From Diphasiastrum complanatum (Eukaryota > Streptophyta > Lycopodiopsida > Lycopodiales > Lycopodiaceae), in NCBI GenBank assembly GCA_029204225.1, contig CM055096.1, positions 871,001 through 935,000 of the forward strand: a stretch of DNA of 64,000 bases. The letters are read 5' to 3'. A program made the position numbers and the translations under genes. The notes below the pieces were generated by a model. The model searched no databases. It worked only from the letters and a program-made list of their open reading frames with translations, and had not been told where the DNA came from. How positions within the stretch are numbered: the stretch's first letter is position 1; each line of letters starts with the position of its first letter. Of this stretch, positions 47,124-57,739 are shown piece by piece.

Positions 47124-47372
47124 GCCCATGCAACACTAGTACTGCACTATGACCTCTGTAGCCTATCTGGGCCACGTCATCCAGTTCTCCAATGACTCAC
47201 TAATAGACCCATACAAATCCACCATCATGACTTTAGGCCTACAACCATTAGCCATGACCTTATACACATAAGGGCCCCTAATTCGCTTATAGTCACAGTT
47301 AACTTACAAGTTGGTCTACTGATCTCTAGCGTGGACACGCTACCTGAGACCAGTCGTGAGCATGATATTCTT
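47124..47372 (-). repeat. Direct repeat, left copy (probable gypsy LTR part)
   Basis: About 250 bp nearly identical in its core to 49014-49272 (CCATACAAATCCACCATCATG, CTCTAGCGTGGACAC, GTCGTGAGCATGA). Confidence 0.8.
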
Positions 47373-48193
47373 CTCCCATTATTCAAGTTTTGTCCTTAGA
47401 ACTTAAAGCTAGGGAAGTTCTTCCTTAAGCTCCCTTCCTATTACTAGGAATCGTCATTGTCTGTGTGACTCTTCCATCGAACTAGATGCTAGGTAGCTAT
47501 ACGATTTCTCAATCATTTAGTTCTAAGATCCTTCTGGGTTCAAACCAAAAAATCTTTGATGATTCATCCAATAGGTCCAATTGGTCTCCAGAATCAAAGT
47601 GCTCTCCTTTACGTAGACTTTTCTTGAGTCAGCTTACGAGAGAAACGGATGCATTTGAGTTCCTTCTGGGAGGTCCAACTGGTAAGCTAAGGACCTGATC
47701 TTTTACAAGATCTAATAAGGTCCTCTGTATCTAGGGGACAATTTATAATGCTTGCCGGTACACATTACACTAGAATCCTTCGAGATTCTTCAACACACCC
47801 AAACTCCCATTTGAAAGTCTCAAGGAGATCACATATTAGCATAATGTCGGTCCCTATCTTGGGCACACTGGACATTTTCACGTGCAAGCCATAGCATTTC
47901 CTACATATCATGTAGGGAATCTGCTACCCTCTGAAACCTCATCATACGAATGAGTGATATAGGTTCAAAACTATACATAAGCCCGAATGGGCTATAACCA
48001 TCAAGGATAACTTCCCCTCCGAGGAGATTGCTATCAAAATTTAAATGTAGACAATATTTGATTTTTTGATCATGCAGGTAATCCTACTCTTAAGTATAAC
48101 TAGAATCTGAACTATGATTCGTCAATCATAATTCATCAGATTCTTGTCCTATACTCAATAAGAGTACGCGATACCCTAGCATAGGCAACTCAA
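47373..48193. other. Spacer between direct repeats
   Basis: No domain recognised; probably decayed retroelement. Confidence 0.35.
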
Positions 48194-48550
48194 TCAATGG
48201 CAGATACACTTCCCAATGAGATTGCCGCTGTAAAATATGCTCGAAGTATTTTCTCCCTCACTTGATTTGTTCTTTCCATCTGACCAATGGTCAGAAGAAC
48301 TTAAGCTCAGGGTCATCTCTAGTTTAGCGAATACGGTCAACCAAAAGTGACCAATAGACCTTAGATCGCAATCGTTCACATTGTCACTTGGTACTCCGTA
48401 AAGTCTAATTAGACGCTCTCCAACTACTTGAGCAAAATCAGATGCATTTTTAGCAATCTTTACCCAAATAAACATAGCCGATTTAGTAAGATGGCTGGTC
48501 ATTACCAAAATTCCACTATCCTGTTTATTCATCTGGGGTAACCTTACCAT
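48194..48550 (-). pseudogene. Ty3/gypsy integrase core, second remnant
   Basis: Contains MTSHLTKSAMFIWV, ERLIRLYGVPSDNVNDCDLR and LTVFAKLEMTLSLSSSDHWS, a diverged copy of the D2 region of gypsy integrase. The usual SDRD reads NDCD. Lies between the two direct repeats. Confidence 0.72.
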
Positions 48551-48675
48551 GATCTAAGTCCTCTTTTATTAATCAGGTATATCCTAGAGTCTGAGTTATG
48601 ATTCTCCAATCACAACTCTCCAGATTTTCAAGACCATTCCATATCAAAAGGGCGCATCACAATTCTAAGAAGACA

Positions 48676-48745
48676 CATGAGATTGTTCCAAAAAGTCCTT
48701 TCCATCTCATTTACGGTGCCTATATAAGGATTGTAATCCAAAAAA
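48676..48745 (+). pseudogene. Possible gypsy integrase C-terminal scrap, plus strand
   Basis: KTHEIVPKSPFHLIYGAYIR resembles the SPFHLVYG motif of gypsy integrase, in the opposite direction to its neighbours. Confidence 0.4.
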
Positions 48746-49013
48746 TGCCCTTACTTTATCCATGGCACAAAGTGTCATTCTAAAGTTAGGGTCCAATCTA
48801 GAATAAATCTAGAATTTTTTCTTAAGTTCTAATCTAGAATAACTTAAGATTCATCGGAACTTCATTACGTGAAGTTCTATCTTTTGGCTACCATCAACTA
48901 TCCAACACTCCTGAGTCAGGATCCTGTGAGGGCATCAAAGACAATTGTCGCAGCTCGTTAATTTCGTCATCTGAGAGATTGTGGGTAAGCCCTTGCATTT
49001 GGCCCTATTGGTT

Positions 49014-49272
49014 AAGTAAACCACTAGTAGTGCACTGTGACACCTCACTAAACACCTCTGCAGCCTATCTAGGCCACGTCATCAAGTTCCACAATGACTC
49101 ACTGAGAGAGCCATACAAATCCACCATCATGACTTTAGGCCTACAACCATTAACTATGACCTTATACACATAAGGGCCCCTATTTCGCTTATAGTCACAA
49201 TTAACTTACGGGTTGTGGGTCTACTGATCTCTAGCGTGGACACACTACCCGAGACTAGTCGTGAGCATGACA
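49014..49272 (-). repeat. Direct repeat, right copy (probable gypsy LTR part)
   Basis: Partner of 47124-47372. Its right edge reads TGTCATGCTC on the minus strand, a plausible LTR start. Confidence 0.8.
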
Positions 49273-49558
49273 AGAAAGCTCTAGCTGGAGGGCTTTCTAG
49301 ATCATGAGAACTTAGGTTCTCAAGGTTCTGAGGGCCAAGGCTTCCCCCAACGTACTCGATTCTTTGTGAGTATTCTGCCCATTTTTTGGGCTCCTAGAAA
49401 GCAGAATATGTCATTGTTAAAAAAAAAAAAAATCTAACGCCCATTCCAACCTACGTGTCAGTCCGCATCGGCCTGAGTTTTGACTGGTAAAAAAAAATCA
49501 AACGGCTGACTATGCTTTATAAACGACATGTGGAAAAGTCAAAGAATCCATTACGCAA

Positions 49559-49680
49559 TGGAATGGGCCGGGCACAGGCCACTTTGCCCGATTCGGGTTT
49601 CCAAAAAATTTTAGGCTCGGGCCTCGTCTAAAAAATTTGGAAAGCCGAACCGGGCAAAATGGCCTGCTCGGCCCATTCCA
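49559..49680. repeat. GC-rich foldback (inverted repeat)
   Basis: Arms of about 52 bp: TGGAATGGGCCGGGCACAGG rightward from 49559 and its near-complement ending at 49680, with a short centre around 49614-49628. Would form a strong hairpin about 680 bp upstream of the NPF start codon. Looks like a small foldback or MITE. Confidence 0.85.
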
Positions 49681-49888
49681 TAGTATATAAAAATAAAATG
49701 TTGAGTCTTGTTTTACTACCTCCATTAAGGCCCATGCCAGCGCAAGCCTTAGAGTTGTTTATCAGATCACCCATGTGAAGCGTGTGGCTCATTAATGGGC
49801 CTTAGTGTTTACACAAAATAAGGTTGTAGGATATTTAAATAAGGTTTGTAGGATATTTAAAGTCTTCCAAAGTAGATATTAAAAAACC

Positions 49889-49922
<34 letters not shown>
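49889..49922. repeat. (AT)n(AG)n microsatellite
   Basis: About nine AT units then eight AG units. Confidence 0.95.
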
Positions 49923-49923
<1 letters not shown>

Positions 49924-50161
49924 ACTAGTGACACTGACAACCTTGTGTTTCTATATTCAATCAGACTTCAGTGCTACTCGATTTGGCTGACAATATTGTT
50001 GTAGCCGAGAGAGAAATAATGTCACTCACAATCCAATGTTTCTCCGATCAATCATGTCATCGACTCTTCCTAGTTCAGCAGGCGTATTTATATTGATGGA
50101 AGCAAAGGTCAAGTGAATGGAACTTGGTTTGCCTGAGATTCTATTCTCAATTGCATCCGCA

Positions 50162-50167
<6 letters not shown>

Positions 50168-50199
<32 letters not shown>
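50168..50199. repeat. (CT)n microsatellite upstream of NPF
   Basis: About 16 CT units roughly 160 bp before the start codon, likely in the promoter or 5' leader. GAGA-type tracts can bind BPC proteins in plants; no direct evidence here. Confidence 0.95.
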
Positions 50200-50202
<3 letters not shown>

Positions 50203-50341
50203 CGGCATTCGTATCTGATTGCATTGTCTTATATTTTCATGTTGAGGTGGTTTGTTAGATTTTGAAGACAGCCTTCTCATATTTCCATGTTTAAGTCGTA
50301 CTGCTAGACTTTCAAGACAACCGAGAATTCGTAGTATCATC

Positions 50342-50349
50342 TATAAAAG
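50342..50349 (+). promoter_or_regulatory. TATA-like sequence close to the NPF start codon
   Basis: TATAAAAG lies only 11 bases before the ATG at 50361. If used, transcription would start after that ATG and favour the Met at codon 39. May be chance. Confidence 0.25.
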
Positions 50350-50360
50350 CCAGAGCTGAG

Positions 50361-53201
50361 ATGGACGAAAATGCATATGGAATACCTGTACCGGAATTTG
50401 TCTCGAGTACACAGCAAGCGGGAGACGTGACTGTATCACCTGGGAGCGAGGAACCGTCCAACGCCTCCATCGAGATGGTAGACCAACTCTGTGTAATGAA
50501 AGAACAGCAGAAGCTGGAGTACACAAGAGATGGTTCTGTTGATTTTCGTGGAAAGCCAGCAGTCATTTCTCGAGTTGGTGGCCACAGGAGTCTTGCTTTC
50601 ACTCTTGGTCTATTCTCTAAGCAATGTCCATCTATATTTGCAGCAAAATTAAGAAGATGTAGATTATCCATTCACAAATCAATTCACTATACATAATAAA
50701 ACACGAATGCTTCTGAACGTTGAAACTGACTCCGTTTTTATGGGTCTAACAGGTACATCTAACTGTGTTTAAGGTCTTAAGCATTAAACTTCATGGACAT
50801 ATGGCACAATTGCGGTCTAAGTATCTTTTCATTGAATGCAGGGTGCATGTTTCTAATAAGAGTGGCATATGATGGAGTCACCTATAGTCTAGTACTTTAT
50901 CTAACAAGAAAACTACACATAAACAACTCAAAAGCCGCGTCTGTCGTCAGTAACTGGGTTGCATCTACAACCGTATTCTCTCTCCTTGGAGCAATTGTGG
51001 CGGATTCTTACTTCGGACGATACTGGACTACTCTAGGTTCTATGTTTATCCACATAATTGTAAGTGAGAACGTGAGAACATATCATCATTGTTAATTGGA
51101 GAGTTGTTGAGGTTTTGTCCAGCTTATGATAGATGCCAGTATACAATACCGTTATCCCGCTATGTTGTTCTTGAATGCCATGGGGAAAACAATGATGATT
51201 CAAGCGCCTTACTAAAATCTCCCCAGAATGTACTTCCTCAAAGACCTGTTGACTTTAAAAGCTTGCCTTGATTGATTTGATGCCACAAGAAAGTATTTGA
51301 AGCATGAGCTTACCGTGGGCTTTGTTTGACAGGGTTTGCTGATTCTCGTGATAACAACAGTGTTGCCTTCGTTGGAGCCTTACAAATGCACAAGAAGCTT
51401 TGTAGGATGCACAGAAACAACGGGCAGAAGAATACAAGTCTTTTATCTGGGCTTGTATATTATTGCAGTTGGATTTGGTTCTTTTCTTCCATGCTTCATT
51501 TCTTTTGGAGCGGATCAATATGACGAAGGGCATCCAGTTGAGGTCCATCAAAAAAGTTTATACTTTAGCCTGTTGTATGTTGTAATTAGCAGCGGAGGAT
51601 TGATCGGAAACAGCATAATCATTTACATTGAGCAGAACGTAAGCTATAAGTGGGGTTATTCTATCTCGGTAGGTTTTATTGGGATATCGCTTCTGGTCTA
51701 TGTTGCTGGCACGCCTTATTATCGTTTCCAGAAACCGCGGGGTAATCCAGTTTCTCGGGTAATTCAAGTTTGGGTAGCAGCTACGCGAAAGTGGCGCATG
51801 AAAGTATCTGCTCCAAACAATCATCTGTACGAAGCTCCTGTCGAGAAAGCCATAAGTCGCAGGCTACTTCATAGTAACCAATTCAGGTCCACTAGAAAGC
51901 TGATTGATTCTTTCAACTTTTTAATCACCATTTTCAGATTGTTAATATTCGGATATATATTTTTCCTATGTTTGCTTTGTTTCACGTGCCATGGAGAGCT
52001 GAATTTTCATGTTCATAGTCCCTTCCGATTTTGTTCTCGACGATGAAATAGACACCACAGAAGGAATTAATCATCCAAATAAACGTCGACGATGAAATAG
52101 ACAACACAGAAGGAATTAATCATCTAAACAAAAGGCCAAGATAATTTTCGCCTAATTTCTGCCCAAATTACATAAATTCTGGTATCTAATAGATTCTTAC
52201 GGTAGATTAACTTTGTCTCCTTCAAAACTATTATAAGGGTACTAGGAAACAATCTCTCTCAGTGACAAACTGATCACTAAATTTGAGAATTTTGGTTATA
52301 TCATTCTGTATGTTAATTCACTCATTGGCCATGTAATTGATATTGCAGGTTTCTGGACAAGGCAGCAACTATAAACATTTCACTACAAGAGATCGACGAA
52401 AGCCAAAGAAATCCTTGGAAGCTTTGCACTGTTACACAAGTCGAGGAAGCTAAATTTTTGTTTCAAATCGCTCCTATCTGGTTAAGCTTAGTCGTCTACA
52501 GCACGCTGGATGTACAGATACTAAGTCTGTTTGTAGAACAGGCTGCCACCATGGACAACCGTTTGAGCAAGTTTCTAGTTCCACCAGCATCAATGAGCAT
52601 ATTCCAAATACTAGGCGTTTGTGTCTGTACTTTTACGTACGAAACTGTCGTCGTTCCAATTATTCGCCGTTTTACAGGACATCCTCGAGGACTGACAATG
52701 CTTCAAAGGATTAGTGTAGGCTTGCTACTTATCGTGTTCTCTATGCTAAGTGCTGCATTGGTAGAAATGAACAGACTTCGTATAGCCAAAGATTATGGGC
52801 TGCATAACAGCCCAACTGCTAGAGTTCCATTGAGTATATTTTGGCTTTTTCCTCAGTATTTTCTAGTGGGTGCATCAGAGGCTTTTACAGATGCTGGGCA
52901 ATTTGAGTTCTTCTATGACCAGGCACCGGAAGGGATACGTGGGATTTCAACCAGTCTTCAGTTTACTGCATATTCAGTGGGAAGTTATTTAAGCAGTTTC
53001 ATGATCGTCATTGTAACTGCCATTACAAGACATGGAGCTGATTCAGGGTGGATATCGGATAAATTGAACAAAGGCCATTTGGACTACTTCTTCTGGCTGT
53101 TGATGCTTCTCGGTTCTCTGAATTTAGTCTCATACCTCACGTTTACTCATAGATATAAGTACAAGAAGGTAGTGCATGTTCAAGCAACGGATCCACAATA
53201 A
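50361..53201 (+). CDS. NRT1/PTR family (NPF) transporter, four exons
   Basis: Exons 50361-50607, 50842-51059, 51333-51886 and 52349-53201, all introns GT...AG, joined frame 623 aa, a usual NPF length. These are major-facilitator proteins with about 12 membrane segments that move nitrate, peptides, hormones or other solutes, usually with protons. Family landmarks: YTRDGSVDFRGKP, ADSYFGRYWT, FGADQYDE, GTPYYRF, RFLDKAA, WKLCTVTQVEEAK, PQYFLVGASEAF, FEFFYDQAPEG, LNKGHLDYF. The start is the ATG about 54 codons before the YTxDG motif; a later Met (codon 39) is possible. The proton-coupling ExxE[K/R] motif reads MFLIR at exon 2 start. Substrate and subfamily are unknown. No premature stops; probably functional. 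Confidence 0.93.
52037..52134. repeat. 49-bp tandem duplication in NPF intron 3
   Basis: Two copies of TCGACGATGAAATAGACA.. with period 49 and four mismatches by eye. Confidence 0.9.
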
Positions 53202-53396
53202 TGATCATAGCTGCCCATTTCCATTTACATCAAGTTGTAAATCGCGTTCAACGTATTAGTTTTATTCCGTTATTTTGATTGTGAGGGTCATATTGCAATA
53301 TGTTGGTGGCAGATGGCTGAGGCATGGTTTTTGAGATAATACCAGATAAATCTTTTATATTTATAAATGTCGTATATAAATTCTGTTGCTGAATTG

Positions 53397-53406
53397 AATA
53401 AATAAA
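53397..53406 (+). terminator. Possible NPF polyadenylation signal
   Basis: Overlapping AATAAA words about 200 bp after the stop codon in AT-rich sequence. Confidence 0.5.
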
Positions 53407-54118
53407 TACGAACAAACACGAACGTTCTGGTATGGTACCCGAAAGACCTTACCATGGATGTGATTTCTTTTTGGTATGTTAAGAATGATAGAAATGGGGA
53501 AAACTGCAGATTTTCGGAACTATTGTTTGATGCGTTTTTCTGGGTATCTTACACATGATCTAAAGAGAAACAAAAGAAAAGTACTGATCAGTTTCCGAAG
53601 AAATGCTTGCTGCATTTTGTTGGCAATGTTCATCACGCTTTCATATCTTGTAATCACGGGGGTGGGAGGTGATCTTCCACGGCATGTGAACTTTTTTAGA
53701 CTTTTTTTTTTTGCCATAAATTTTTTATGCATGCACCTTTGGCGCGGAAGGTTTATGTACCAAAAAGTTACATGCAATTTACATGTATTTACATGCACCT
53801 TTTGCATGTCAAAAATTTTGAAAGAAAAGGAGACGCACAGATTCCAGTGTGGGAGTCGCCTCCTAATGACTTACGATTGTTTAATTCTAATCACAATTTC
53901 TATAATTCAGTACTTATGTAATTCAGAATTTTGTGCTTGTAATGATTCTAAATCTCATGTCACGATCGTATGAGAATGGTCTCCAATTGTCATCCTGTAG
54001 CATTCAACAAGCATCTCTTCTAAGTTCTACGAACGCTTTTTCACCCGATATAAAAGAAAAGACTGTTATGATTTGCAAGAAGTTGAACTGTAAATGAGCA
54101 AAAGGTGTGTGTGTGTGT

Positions 54119-54155
<37 letters not shown>

Positions 54156-54904
54156 TGTAGGATGTTGTGAAGAAATGCATTTTTTATGGAGCCAAGTGTG
54201 TCCTGAATATTAGTTTAACTCCAAAGAGAGTTTTTTTTTTGGCATTGCCTTGCAAATGCAATAATACTATGTGTTAAGGTTGGTCAATGGAGTTTGGAAA
54301 AAAGTTAACTTTAAAGGATATTCTTTGGTGGTTGTGTAAAATTTTAAAGGTCAAAGCCAGCTAACATGTATTAGTTGGCATTCAAAAATTTCTGTGAAGG
54401 GTGCATGCAAATAATGCACAATTGATAAGGCCCAAAAAAAAGAGCAAAAGCTTAAAAGAAGAAGGCGCATGCAAAAAATGCACAATCCATAATGCCCAAA
54501 AAGCAAAAGGAAGAGTTTAGATAATTTGATTCCTGATTAAATAAGAATAGGTGTTCACGGTCGTTGTCTGCACCATTACTCTTCTTCTTCTCTATCATTC
54601 CCGCATCATGCTCGTGAGTCGCTCTGTATATTTTTATTGTTCATGATAGTGTCTTGCAGGATATATACAAAATATCCTCCATATATTGGATGAAGAATTG
54701 ATCGACTTTTTAGAAATGCGTCATGAAGATTACGAAAGCAATGACTATCCAAAATCATGAATACTAAAAAGCAAATATCTTGAATATCAATCGTGATTAT
54801 TGTGAATAGTAATTGTGAACATTGTGCATATTCTTGATCATGAATACCCGTGAATATTCATGAATAGAGTTGGATGGTTTGCGGATATCGAGACAACCCT
54901 AATT
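53407..54904. other. Intergenic spacer
   Basis: A 165-codon frame at 53476-53973 has no motif and looks like chance. A (GT)8 then (GA)14 microsatellite lies at 54105-54152. ATGCACAAT and GCATGCAA words recur near 54400-54490. Nothing else seen. Confidence 0.5.
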
Positions 54905-55290
54905 AGAAGTGAAAAGAATTTATTAGTAATTAATAAGTGAGAGGAATTTGGCACCCTACCTGTGTAAATCCAATCCGATGATCACATAGTTATTTGATTA
55001 ATTAGAAGTTAATAAAAAGACTTGAGGTTAAAATGTGAGAAAGAAATGACGTGGGGCCTAATAGTCAAGTTAGTGAATAAAATAGGGGAACCCCCAACTT
55101 TTAAATTCAAATAATAAGGGGGTAGAAATTGGCCAATATAAATTGAGGCCAAGACCCTAATATCCACTATAAATAGTGGTGATTTGTAGTTCATTTTTCA
55201 TGTTCAAATGATCAATCAAGAAGGTGGAACTTCTATCAAATTGCATTTGGATGTCCTTGCTCTTCTTTCTTGCTCAAGTCTCTCATGTTT
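54905..55290. repeat. Diverged dispersed repeat, copy 2
   Basis: Counterpart of 36010-36390, with CTATAAATAG at about 55171-55180 as a possible TATA box. Confidence 0.5.
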
Positions 55291-55474
55291 TTTTTTTTAA
55301 TTTTTATGCTAACTCGGATGGGAGGAGACTAATGGATTTGGATTGAAAGAAACTCTTAAAGTGTTGAAGACCAAAAGTGAAGAACTTTTTTTAAAAAGTT
55401 TCACATGAATGGGCCTGTAGAGACCTTACATGCCAGATTGGCATTTCTTCATTAAAAATCTTCATTACGAAGAA

Positions 55475-56701
55475 TCAGTTCAAAATGCAAGTAAGAAGTT
55501 GAGGTGTTCCATCCTTTCGTGCCAAACCTCTTGAATATGAAATTTGCTCCCTTGCAACACATCCAACTTGGTTAGCAATAACACAAGCATCTAGTTTGAA
55601 CAACTTCCTTGCCCTTTTACCTTTTCCAACCAAGACATCCTTCCTTTTGATCAAACAAGCATCTCCATCAAACTCCACCTTGAGGGCTTTACTTAGCATT
55701 TGGCTCACACTAAGAAAAATCTTGGTAATAGATGGAATAGACAAGACATCCTCCAAATGAATATTCCTATTTGTAGAGAGAGGAATAGGAAGTGTGACAA
55801 TTCCTTTGATTGCACACTCACCATCATAGGCCGTGTAGATCACCCTCTTGTCATCTCCATATGCCAACAAAAAGTGAAGTACTCTTTGTGAAAGGTCTTG
55901 TGTGAACTTGCTCCACTATCAATCCACCAAGGATCTTGATTTCCATCATTAGCAAACATACATGAAGACATCACAAAAGCATCATCATTTTCATCTTGAA
56001 CATCCAAACCATCCTCATCAAGAGTAAGATTACCTTGCTTGTCTCCTTGATCTCTCTTCTTCTTGTAGCACTCACTTGCAAAGTGTCCTTTGATGCCACA
56101 ATAGAAGCACTTGAGCTTTGATCTATCCTTCTTTTTGCCACTTGAAGAAGCATCCACTTGATCTTGCCCTTTAGACCACTTACTTTTGGTTTTGCCCTTG
56201 AATTTGCCTTTGTGAACACAACATCCTCTTGAAGTGTCCATCCACCTCTTGCTTGAAGCCTATATTCCTCATTGATCAAGATCTCTCGAAGATCCATCAA
56301 ACTTGGAAAAGCGTTTTGAATAGCAATACTTTGAACAATGTTAGCATGAGCATCCAACAAGCCATTAATAATTACTTGAATAAGCTCTCCTTCCTTGATG
56401 CTTTCATCAATGAAAACCAAACTCATCATTCAATGCTTTCATTCTCAAAACAAAAGTACTTGGACTTTCTTCATTCTTTTGCAAACAAGAAAAGATTTGC
56501 CTTCTTAGAGTCAACACTCTAGAAGTAGACTTGGATTTATAAAGCTTCCTCAATGAATTCCAATCTTACAAAGATGATGTGCACTTTCCAACTTCCTTGA
56601 GAAGTTCATTGGTAACAATCATATTTATCATGCGTAGAGCCTTCTTGGCCCTCTAGGCATACCTAATTTGATCTTGTTGTGTTGCTGGTCTCTCCTCCAA
56701 A
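55475..56701 (-). pseudogene. Copia gag-protease fragment K (element A type)
   Basis: Starts inside Gag (EERPATQQDQIRYA, with a stop after it) at its junction with element H. Continues through TLRRQIFSCLQKNEES-type text, a knuckle CFYCGIKGHFASEC, protease WWIDSGASSHKTFH, and KLFKLDACVIAN. Then, after a shift, WHERMEHLNF, the integrase zinc-finger start. The Gag is close to element A (same CFYCGIKGHFA knuckle), so K may be what is left of an autonomous relative of A. Confidence 0.85.
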
Positions 56702-56748
56702 CATTAGATAGATTTTTCAATATTTTGACACTCCTCCTAAAAATGTAT

Positions 56749-57739
56749 CTAATGTGGATCAAACATCGATCTTGAGATAAGACCAAGATTAGACCTATGC
56801 TTTGAGAAGGCACTTTTCCAAAGTGGCTTTGTGAGAATATCAGCAATACACGAAGATGTGTCGACATGTTCTAAGTTGATTTCACCTCCAATGAGCTTTT
56901 CCCTTACAAAATGGTGTGCCACTTCTATATGCTTGCTTCTTGCATGAAAAATAGGATTGTTTTGCAAGAGCTTGTGCTGATATGTTGTCACATTTGATCA
57001 AGGGAAGATCATCCTCTTTGATGCACTTTAGCTCCATGATTAACCTCTTGATCCAAAGCACCTCTTTAGTTGTTGTAGTGAGTGCTTTGTACTCGGCCTC
57101 ACAAGATGATAGAGATATGGTATCTTGCTTCTTTGAAAGCCAAGACACAAGATGGCATCCAAGAACGATAGTATATGCATTAATGGACTTCCGATCCATT
57201 TTATCACTTGCAAAATCGAAATCCAAATAGCCAACAATGGTTAGATCTACATTCTTATACAATAAACCATAATCTTGAGTAGAAGATACATATCTTAGAA
57301 CTCTCTTGGCCATCTTCCAATGTTGTATCTTGGGATCTTGCATAAACTGACTCAATTTGTGCACACAATAGCTCAAATCGGGTCTAGTGATAGTAAGCCA
57401 AATTAAAGAGCCTATAAGACTCCTATAAAGTGTGATGTCCTCAAAGGATCTTTCATCACCTTTAATAGGATCTTTTACATGTTGCTCCATGGGAGTATCT
57501 ATGCCTTTACAACTTTGCATATTGAATTTTCTCAACATAGAAAAGACATATCTAGATTGACAAATAAACGCATACTCTTCATGAAAATCAATCTCAAGGC
57601 CCAAAATGTAATGGATCTCTCCTAGATCTTGCATTTTAAATTCTTTTCCTAATGCATCTTTGGTTTCTTGAACTAGAATCAAGCAACTTCCACTAAGAAT
57701 AATGTCATCTACATAGATTAGGAGAATGATTACCATCAA
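56749..57739 (-). pseudogene. Element H RT end and RNase H
   Basis: Opens with LLIYVDDIILSG (57739 downward), then KMQDLGEIHYILGLEIDFHE, TRPDLSYCVHKLSQFMQD, RNase H GYLDFDFASDKMDRKS, SSCEAEYKAL and IKCDN, so RT and RNase H catalytic residues are all kept. A one-base shift near 56965 precedes FVREKLIGGEINLEHVDTSS and LTKPLWKSAFSKH. A 7-base deletion near 57728 separates it from the upstream frame. Confidence 0.92.

Noticed and set aside
46683-47195. 170-codon plus-strand frame
   Set aside because: It overlaps minus-strand gypsy gag text and one of the direct repeats; no motif of its own.
53476-53973. 165-codon plus-strand frame after the NPF gene
   Set aside because: No family motif, cysteine/phenylalanine-rich composition typical of AT-rich noncoding DNA, no splice or promoter support.
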